A stretch of DNA of 50,144 nucleotides from Sedimenticola sp. GTDB lineage: Bacteria > Pseudomonadota > Gammaproteobacteria > Chromatiales > Chromatiaceae. The notes beneath the pieces were generated by a model. It ran no database searches. It had not been told where the DNA came from and was given only the letters and a program-made list of their open reading frames with translations. The stretch lies in contig JAPHTA010000055.1 of NCBI GenBank assembly GCA_026196475.1, forward strand, positions 1 to 50,144. The letters are read 5' to 3'. Made by a program: the position numbers and the translations under genes. Positions 1 to 6,899 of this stretch are shown piece by piece (the stretch's first letter is position 1; each line of letters starts with the position of its first letter).

Positions 1-3
1 AAA

Positions 4-79
4 TGGCGTCCCCTAGGGGGTTCGAACCCCTGTTACCGCCGTGAAAGGGCGGTGTCCTAGGCCTCTAGACGAAGGGGAC
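4..79 (-). tRNA. tRNA-Glu (anticodon TTC)
   Basis: Reverse complement GTCCCCTTCGTCTAGAGGCCTAGGACACCGCCCTTTCACGGCGGTAACAGGGGTTCGAACCCCCTAGGGGACGCCA folds as a cloverleaf with encoded CCA; anticodon loop CTTTCAC. Confidence 0.96.
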
Positions 80-101
80 AAATCTCTTCGCGTATTAAAG
101 T

Positions 102-132
102 AAAAAAAGGCGGACCGCGTTACGGTCCGTCC
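102..132 (-). terminator. Rho-independent-terminator-like hairpin between tRNA-Ala and tRNA-Glu
   Basis: Minus strand GGACGGACCG-TAACG-CGGTCCGCC followed by TTTTTTT. Confidence 0.6.
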
Positions 133-139
133 GATTGTT

Positions 140-215
140 TGGTGGAGCCAGGCGGGATCGAACCGCCGACCTCGACACTGCCAGTGTAGCGCTCTCCCAG
201 CTGAGCTATGGCCCC
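140..215 (-). tRNA. tRNA-Ala (anticodon GGC)
   Basis: Reverse complement GGGGCCATAGCTCAGCTGGGAGAGCGCTACACTGGCAGTGTCGAGGTCGGCGGTTCGATCCCGCCTGGCTCCACCA; anticodon loop CTGGCAG. Confidence 0.95.
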
Positions 216-228
216 AAACGAGGCGCGA

Positions 229-257
229 ATATTAAGGTATCCTTTACCGTTTGTCCA
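229..257 (-). promoter_or_regulatory. Candidate sigma70 promoter for tRNA-Ala (-35 TGGACA, 17 bp spacer, -10 TAATAT, GC-rich discriminator)
   Basis: Minus strand TGGACA-N17-TAATAT-TCGCGCCTCG just upstream of tRNA-Ala; spans the stop codon of the upstream CDS. Confidence 0.55.
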
Positions 258-1359
258 GCATCGGCGAGGGCAATTTTGCACCCACTCCTTTTAAGAGACG
301 GCGCAGTATCAGTTGACTGCTTTTTACCTCATCGTTACTCAGCACTAGATCCGGCTGTAGTCCACTGCCCTGACAGTGACTTTCATCCGGCAGAACAATT
401 TCAAGATTCGTATAGTGTAGCAACGACCCGTTTGACAAAGTCCGGATGGCTTGGGAAACGCATTTTCCACGACTATTCACGCCCACCAATTGAGCACGGC
501 CATGCGCCTGGAGGATGCCAGCAAAAATTTCGCCGGCACTGGCCGTGTTTCCACTGATCAAAAGGGTCAGCGGGTTACTGAATTTTCTCCCCGGTGGCGA
601 AAAATAGCGCTGTTCCAACCCTTTACGGGAGTAGGTAGATGTGAGTGACTTACCTGGGTGGAGAAACATCGCCGCACTGTCCATCGCCTCAAATAGATCC
701 CCTCCCTGGCAGTCGCGAAGATCCAGTATCAAAGCCCTGGATGTATCCTCCGCCAGAAGTAACGTCTGAAGAAAGGCACGGGTTTCTCTCGAAGCGAAAT
801 GTCTTAAACGAAGTTGGCGCTGGCCAGAGACATACACCTCTTCTACTGAATTTTGACTATAGTATTCCGGAAGTAATGAAACATGCTCAGTCGACTGGCA
901 GCCGTCAGTACAAAGATCAATTTCCAGAGAAACCCCATCCACTCCGGTCAAAACCGCAGTAACCTCTGCCGATGACATCCCGGCAACCCTGTTGCCGTTT
1001 ATGGCATGCAATTTTACCCGATCCTCGAACCCAGCCCTGAATAGTGGTCCACCTGAATAGGGCATCAGCCACAGGCCCTCTGCGTCCCTGTAGAGTTCTG
1101 CGCCTATTCCAAATTTCAGAACACCGACCGGTGCCTCATCAACACTCTGCAGCCTTGCCCACGGATCAATATGTTTCAATCCCTGCTCCAGGTTCCCAGC
1201 GGACAGCTTGTCCATTAGGACTTCATCCGGCTTTACCAACGCCCTTTGTCGCAGTACCGTACGTATCTCGTCAACAACCTGTGGGGGCACTGCCACTGGT
1301 GATGCCCAGTAGAGTGTGCAGACGACGGCCAATAACCATCGACGCATGCCTGATCTCAC
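244..1359 (-). CDS. S41-family (C-terminal processing) peptidase with PDZ-like region
   Basis: Signal peptide; S41-like GNTASAGEIFAG (Ser) and SRGKCVSQ (Lys) motifs; LILDLRDCQGG. Confidence 0.8.
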   Translation of the reverse strand: MRSGMRRWLLAVVCTLYWASPVAVPPQVVDEIRTVLRQRALVKPDEVLMDKLSAGNLEQGLKHIDPWARLQSVDEAPVGVLKFGIGAELYRDAEGLWLMPYSGGPLFRAGFEDRVKLHAINGNRVAGMSSAEVTAVLTGVDGVSLEIDLCTDGCQSTEHVSLLPEYYSQNSVEEVYVSGQRQLRLRHFASRETRAFLQTLLLAEDTSRALILDLRDCQGGDLFEAMDSAAMFLHPGKSLTSTYSRKGLEQRYFSPPGRKFSNPLTLLISGNTASAGEIFAGILQAHGRAQLVGVNSRGKCVSQAIRTLSNGSLLHYTNLEIVLPDESHCQGSGLQPDLVLSNDEVKSSQLILRRLLKGVGAKLPSPMLDKR

Positions 1360-1925
1360 TGCGAAAGCATAAGCGTCAGTTCGAGTAATGTCTCATACTC
1401 CTTCTGCAGTGCTTGACGCTGGGCTTCCAATTGCTGTCGGCGATCCGCAGTAAGGCCACCTGTGCCAGCACCTTCCAGGGTATCAGCACTTCCAATACCA
1501 TCCCTCTCAAGAGCATCCAGTGCTGAAGCATGGCTTGCCAGTTGATTTTTCAGCCTGGATATCCTTTGATCCAGTTCAGTTACGCGTTGGCGCGACACCT
1601 TCTCTTCCTTGTTCAAGGCGACCAGCTTGAACTCCAGTGCGTCCACATCAGAACTAAGCACTGCAAGTTTACCCTTCTCCTCTTGCAGAACTTGCTGTCT
1701 TTGTTGTTTCTGTCTAGCAAGTTGTTTGGACTCATTGTTTAGTTCATTCTGCATTTCCCGCATTTTCTCCAGGTTTGCCTCACGCTCCTGGGTACGGCGT
1801 TCATAGGCTCCACTGGTAAGTCCATGGACCCCGCCTAGAAACCCCCCTTCCCTGGGGTCATCCGTGGTGACACAGCCGGCAACCAGCCAGGCTGAACCAA
1901 ACACAATCAACAGCTGTAATTTCAT
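1356..1925 (-). CDS. Coiled-coil lipoprotein
   Basis: Lipobox LVAGC at N-terminus; long heptad-like Gln/Glu/Lys-rich region; 4-bp overlap with neighbouring CDS. Confidence 0.75.
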   Translation of the reverse strand: MKLQLLIVFGSAWLVAGCVTTDDPREGGFLGGVHGLTSGAYERRTQEREANLEKMREMQNELNNESKQLARQKQQRQQVLQEEKGKLAVLSSDVDALEFKLVALNKEEKVSRQRVTELDQRISRLKNQLASHASALDALERDGIGSADTLEGAGTGGLTADRRQQLEAQRQALQKEYETLLELTLMLSQ

Positions 1926-2611
1926 ACCGACAACCTCTCGTTTATCTGCGCCATTTGCTCACTATCCTTGCGCAGCCGTTCTATCTGGGCTTTGAGATCG
2001 CTGTTTTCCTTAACCAATTGGGTAATGTACGGGTCATCGGGCTTGCGTGACTTGCTCTCCTGGGCCAGAACTTCGGTATTGATCTCGTATTCTTTCTGCA
2101 GGGTTGACTCGAATTCCTGGTTTTTCGCAATCCGCTCATCCATTTCCTTCTTCTTTGCCAGTAGCTGATTCCTGGTTGCCTGGCCTGACTGATACATGGC
2201 ACGGAGAGAATCAGTCTCTTTGTCCAGGGCTACAATCTCCGCCTGGAGCCGCTCATTGTATGCCTTGGCAGTCTTGTTGAACTCGGCCGTTCGCGCAATC
2301 TCCGCATCCAGAAACTCTTCATTGGTGGCATATGCCTGTTTCCGCTTGGCTACCTCGTTCCCCACCAGGTATCCGACACCCGCACCCAAGGCTGCTCCGA
2401 GCGCCAGGTCCTCCTTGTCACCCCCGGCTGCAAGTCCCAGAAGTCCACCGAGAACTGCACCAAACACCGCTCCCTCAGTCTTGGTCCGGTCCGTATCCGA
2501 CTGATTGTTTCCTCCGCTAGCACTATCACTCTTCGGTGAATTGGTAACACAGCCAGTCACCAGAATACCCGACAGCACGAGTGGCACTATCTTGTTTAAC
2601 AAGACCTTCAT
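1922..2611 (-). CDS. Glycine-zipper plus coiled-coil lipoprotein (TagQ-position protein)
   Basis: Lipobox LVTGC; glycine zipper GAVFGAVLGGLLGLAAGG...GAALGAGVGYLVG; C-terminal coiled coil. Confidence 0.75.
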   Translation of the reverse strand: MKVLLNKIVPLVLSGILVTGCVTNSPKSDSASGGNNQSDTDRTKTEGAVFGAVLGGLLGLAAGGDKEDLALGAALGAGVGYLVGNEVAKRKQAYATNEEFLDAEIARTAEFNKTAKAYNERLQAEIVALDKETDSLRAMYQSGQATRNQLLAKKKEMDERIAKNQEFESTLQKEYEINTEVLAQESKSRKPDDPYITQLVKENSDLKAQIERLRKDSEQMAQINERLSV

Positions 2612-2621
2612 ACTTCACCTC

Positions 2622-4295
2622 TTACTCTATAAATGTGTTGAAAATGGTATTGAATTCCCGTGACCAGACCTCGTTTTCCAATGAGCGGGTCTCGTTATAT
2701 TCTCTAATATGCTTGTGTAGCAGCTCCAGGACCTTGTCTTCCCTTGTACTTAACGTCTTCTCTCGCATCATCCTGAAGGCATGCTCCCTGAACTCCTCTT
2801 CGTAGTCCCCGATCAATGCCACCTTCTCCAGGTAGGCCTTGAACTGTTCATTGGCTGCTGTACTGTTGTCCTGCAGAGACTTCTCAACCGCGTCCACCTG
2901 CGCCTGGTAGCGAGTAGACATCTCCAGAAGCTTTCTTGCCGTGACCATCGCCGTCTGCAACTTGGCGCGCTTGCTGACTAAAACACTGTAATTGGTCCCA
3001 TTTCTCGAGGCATCCTGGAGCAAACTGCGAGCGCTCTCGCGTTGCGCATCATCCAGTTGCCCCCTCGCCTTTTCAACATAGTTCTGTATTGCCTCGACTT
3101 GCGGCCGCGCATCGGGGTGACGATCGAGAAGTTGTTGAAGAACACTATCCACGGTCGCCAGTTGACTCGTCGCCTGGCTCACCAGGTTATCCAGACTTCT
3201 TCCAACGGGAGTTTCAGCACGCAATGCTTTGCGGTACTCGGCATACTCCTTTTCCAACGCGGTACGGGCGATGGAATTGACCACTACATTGGACCCCAGG
3301 GCCAACCGGGTTCCAATATTGAATGTTCTTCGCAGGATCATGCGCTTTTTTTCTTCGTTCCAGGCATAAGCGTCGAACTCTGTCCGGAAACTGGAGCGGA
3401 TGTCAGTGGTTGAGCTGGAGACGCTGGCCCCACGGATCGGTACACCTCCAGGTTTTCCCTGCCAGATCTCTGGCCGGAATATACCGGCTGTCATCTCATG
3501 TACATTGCCATGAAGATCATGCAAACCCAACGGATTGGGTTTTCTCATGCCCACTGGCCGCAACCTGTTCTTGGCATTTTTCAGATGCCAGGAATATTCA
3601 TTCAGTTGGCGTGATGCGAACGGTAATCTGTCATTGAATGTGCCGTCATTCAACGCCTCCATTCCACCTCTCGCGGCATACTCCCACTCGTCCTCTGTTG
3701 CCAGTCGAATAAAACCGGGTACACCATCGATCTTTGGCAACACCTTATGACGTTCCGGGTACTCAGGATCAAAAAGCCAGCGATTATAGGCTCGAAGAAA
3801 ATCTTCAACTGCCTGGTAACTTATCCAGGAAAGGGGCATGGCATTCGCCTGGTCGAGGGCACGACCTTTCAGCGTGGGATACTTCTTATCCTTCGGATCA
3901 CCACTGGCGGATATCAGGGCATCAACCCCCATCACGGCAACGTACTGCCCCTTGGTAAGCTCGTACTTTGCCAACCAGATTTTCCAGCGTTTACTCCCGC
4001 CTTCCTGAAAAGAGCCAGCCACCATGGTTCGCTGTACCCCTTCAAAGGCACCACCGGTGGCATCCCCCAGTTGAACCACCCGCTCACGGGAGCCCCAGAA
4101 CCCCTCACCTGGTACTTCAACCGGTCGCAAGACCAGTTCGGCACCTCCCGGCATTGGCAGTACAAGGTCGTTCTCATCCGGTTTCGGATTGTAAACACTC
4201 TTAGCGGGTATGGCTGCAGCTACCTGGATTGTCACCACCAGCGCTATCACGCAAACAAGGAAACTACTCTTCACGTATCGCCTCCGCCGGTTCAA
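2622..4295 (-). CDS. SUMF1/formylglycine-generating-enzyme-fold protein (TagR-like) with C-terminal coiled coil
   Basis: Signal peptide; FGE-family motifs YELTKGQYVAVMG, RLATEDEWEYAARGG, GLHDLHGNVHEMTAG, IRGAS; no Cys in mature protein. Confidence 0.85.
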   Translation of the reverse strand: MNRRRRYVKSSFLVCVIALVVTIQVAAAIPAKSVYNPKPDENDLVLPMPGGAELVLRPVEVPGEGFWGSRERVVQLGDATGGAFEGVQRTMVAGSFQEGGSKRWKIWLAKYELTKGQYVAVMGVDALISASGDPKDKKYPTLKGRALDQANAMPLSWISYQAVEDFLRAYNRWLFDPEYPERHKVLPKIDGVPGFIRLATEDEWEYAARGGMEALNDGTFNDRLPFASRQLNEYSWHLKNAKNRLRPVGMRKPNPLGLHDLHGNVHEMTAGIFRPEIWQGKPGGVPIRGASVSSSTTDIRSSFRTEFDAYAWNEEKKRMILRRTFNIGTRLALGSNVVVNSIARTALEKEYAEYRKALRAETPVGRSLDNLVSQATSQLATVDSVLQQLLDRHPDARPQVEAIQNYVEKARGQLDDAQRESARSLLQDASRNGTNYSVLVSKRAKLQTAMVTARKLLEMSTRYQAQVDAVEKSLQDNSTAANEQFKAYLEKVALIGDYEEEFREHAFRMMREKTLSTREDKVLELLHKHIREYNETRSLENEVWSREFNTIFNTFIE

Positions 4296-6099
4296 TTCGT
4301 GTTGCCTTCCATGCCGCTATCAATGAACTCGCTATAGCCAGTCCGAGGGAAGCAAGCAACGCCAACCAGGGATAACTTGCCGGTAAACGGCAGATCGCCT
4401 GTCCGTCAGAGAGTTCACCATCAAAGGTGTGATTGATCACCCCAGCCAGCAGGGTATAACCAAGCCAGCCCAGCATCACGCCAAGGATTGCGATCAGTAC
4501 CCCCTGAAAAACTGGAAATAGAAACACATCGGTGCGGGCAAGGCCGATCAGGCGGAGAATTCCAAGATCCTTGCGCTCACGTTCCACCGCGGCGTATAGA
4601 CTGGCGACGAGAACCGCGCCTGCCCCCACCACGCCCAGAATCGCGATCAACCAGAAGAGCTGTGTGAGGCCGCGGTCCAGGACCTGGATACGCTCTATGG
4701 CGTCGACTTCCGCTACCACCTCAAGCCCGTCGGAGCGAAAGCGCTCAACCAGCAAGGGAATATCATCGATGCTGCGACCGTAGAGCCTGAAACCACGGAA
4801 ACCTGCACGCTCAAGAAGCAAGCCGCTACTATCCGGATTGTAGCCGACCACCCTATCCCGGGCGGTGCGTAGCATACCAATCAGCTCCGCGGGTAAGAGG
4901 GCTATTCCCGGCTGGTAAACGCCCGAAACCCGAAGGGGAAAGTTCAGCGGCCTAATGCCTTCGAAATCGGCCCTGACAACCGATTTTTCAACCACATCAG
5001 CAGCGGGCCAGAGCAGTTGAAAAAGTCGGCTCGGCGACAGGGCGGTAGTGGATAGTTCACCCCAGGGAGGTACCGGCCAGCCCAGTCTCTCTGCCCAAAC
5101 AGAAGAGATGGAAAGACCCCGGGCACGAACTTTCTCCTCCCCTAGTGTGAGCGTAATCCCCTCGGCGTAAGGCAGCAGAAGCGCGTCTCTTCCCCGCAGT
5201 TTTCTTTTCAATGCGACAACAGATGACATGGTCACACTTCCGGAGGGTATTGAGAGGTCATAGGCAAACCACCCCTGGGTGAGGTTGAGACCGGTAACCG
5301 CGGTAAAATCCTGACTCTCCATCGAGACAGCCTTGAGCAGACCGGTATTGACCACCAGGCCGGTGCGAGTCACCGGGTCAAGGGGTATCTGGCTGACCAC
5401 CACCACACCATCAAAACTCATATAGGGGTAGGCCGACTCACCCCGCCAACCACGGGCCGCCACCTCCCGCCCCTCTTTATAGGATTCAACATCGACAACG
5501 AAATCCAGCGGTGCGTAAATTCGAGGGAGCGTGCCGGCCCGGGTGTCCAGCACAGCGACCACCTGCAACAACTGGTCAACATTCTCCATGCGGCCACCAC
5601 GGCTGCGAGTAACGCGTGCGGTCACCTGGTCACCGCTTGAGACCCCAAGCCGTCTTGCCGCCTCGCTGCTCAGGACACACTCTCCCTCCAGCGGAATCAC
5701 GCCGCTGTTTTCCAGCAGCAGCGGATCACCGCCCGCTGTCGGAACCAGGTCCACCAGTTCACCGCTGGCAGTTCCGCTGCGCAAGTGAATCATCGATGAA
5801 GCCGGAAGAATGGTGGGTATCAAAAAGGCTACACCTTGCTCATTGTGCAACCGGTCCAACCACTGCTGATCAAAGGTGCGTGTGATAGCAGGTCGAATTT
5901 CCCGATAGACCGGGTCCTGAACCAGCCGGTCGCGCAGGGTCTCGACTGTCCCCTCTTTCAATCCCAGCAAAATAAGCAATGGTGCAAGCACTGCAGCCAG
6001 GGCGGAGACAAGACACAGGGTCAATACCCACTCATGCCTGAGGTGTGCGGCGGCAAGAAACAATACCCGAAGACGCTGGCTACGAACCTCGCTCATCAA
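4264..6099 (-). CDS. FtsX/MacB-like ABC transporter permease (TagS-like)
   Basis: N-terminal TM, large periplasmic region, C-terminal TM cluster with ERERKDLGILRLIGL and KATRIEPAEAIREE, typical of FtsX permeases. Confidence 0.88.
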   Translation of the reverse strand: MMSEVRSQRLRVLFLAAAHLRHEWVLTLCLVSALAAVLAPLLILLGLKEGTVETLRDRLVQDPVYREIRPAITRTFDQQWLDRLHNEQGVAFLIPTILPASSMIHLRSGTASGELVDLVPTAGGDPLLLENSGVIPLEGECVLSSEAARRLGVSSGDQVTARVTRSRGGRMENVDQLLQVVAVLDTRAGTLPRIYAPLDFVVDVESYKEGREVAARGWRGESAYPYMSFDGVVVVSQIPLDPVTRTGLVVNTGLLKAVSMESQDFTAVTGLNLTQGWFAYDLSIPSGSVTMSSVVALKRKLRGRDALLLPYAEGITLTLGEEKVRARGLSISSVWAERLGWPVPPWGELSTTALSPSRLFQLLWPAADVVEKSVVRADFEGIRPLNFPLRVSGVYQPGIALLPAELIGMLRTARDRVVGYNPDSSGLLLERAGFRGFRLYGRSIDDIPLLVERFRSDGLEVVAEVDAIERIQVLDRGLTQLFWLIAILGVVGAGAVLVASLYAAVERERKDLGILRLIGLARTDVFLFPVFQGVLIAILGVMLGWLGYTLLAGVINHTFDGELSDGQAICRLPASYPWLALLASLGLAIASSLIAAWKATRIEPAEAIREE

Positions 6100-6899
6100 G
6101 GTATCTCCCTGCTACAGACCGAGTGGATTTCATTCTCCGCGTACTGGGTGACATGAAAACCGTAAGTGGTATCTGCGACGGGTTGTACCAGGTCCAGATC
6201 GTGGGTCACCATGATGATTGACAGCCCTTCATCCCGGGCCAGGGATCTAAAATCCTCCACGATCAGTTTGGCGCGTCGTTTGTCCACCGCGGCGGTCGGC
6301 TCATCGGCAAGTACCAGGCGGGGTGAATGCGAGAGAGCCCGCAGTATCGCCACCCGTTGTCGTTGCCCCCCGGAGAGTGATTCCGGCAGACGGTGCAGGC
6401 AGTTCGAGACCCCCATGCGCTGCGCCATATCAACCACCCGCTGTAGACCATCGGGCAAGCGGTTCAGGTTCATTGGCAACAACAGGTTTTTCCTCACGTT
6501 AAGGTAGGGCAGCAGTCCACCGGTCTGCAAGACGTAGCCAAGATACTGGCGGCGGATATCCGCCAGGGACACCTCATCATTCTCCATCCAGAGTTTCGCC
6601 ACATCACGTTGCTCACTGGCCGAGAAAACGAGGTGGTAGCAGGCCACACTGTCTGGCCGGGAGATCAGCGCGAGGAGATCAAGTAGGGTACTCTTGCCAC
6701 AGCCGCTCTCCCCCACTACCGCAACAAATTCACCCGGCTCTACAACCAGATCCGGAATCAGGAGCTGGAACCGGCTACCCGCATGCTCTTTGGTCTTGAC
6801 CACCTGTTTCAGCGTCAGCAGCGGCAACCCAACCGTCCTGCCGGATTGGGTTGGGATATGCTGCTGGCTATCGCTGCCACATGTGGTCTGGGTGTTCAA
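6096..6899 (-). CDS. ABC transporter ATP-binding protein (LolD/MacB type; TagT-like)
   Basis: Walker A GESGCGKST, signature LSGGQRQR, Walker B LVLADEPT, H-loop VTHD; 4-bp overlap with permease. Confidence 0.95.
   Translation of the reverse strand: MNTQTTCGSDSQQHIPTQSGRTVGLPLLTLKQVVKTKEHAGSRFQLLIPDLVVEPGEFVAVVGESGCGKSTLLDLLALISRPDSVACYHLVFSASEQRDVAKLWMENDEVSLADIRRQYLGYVLQTGGLLPYLNVRKNLLLPMNLNRLPDGLQRVVDMAQRMGVSNCLHRLPESLSGGQRQRVAILRALSHSPRLVLADEPTAAVDKRRAKLIVEDFRSLARDEGLSIIMVTHDLDLVQPVADTTYGFHVTQYAENEIHSVCSREIP

Noticed and set aside
135-557. 140-aa plus-strand ORF starting at the tRNA-Ala gene
   Set aside because: Overlaps tRNA-Ala and is antisense to the S41 protease; no signal of coding
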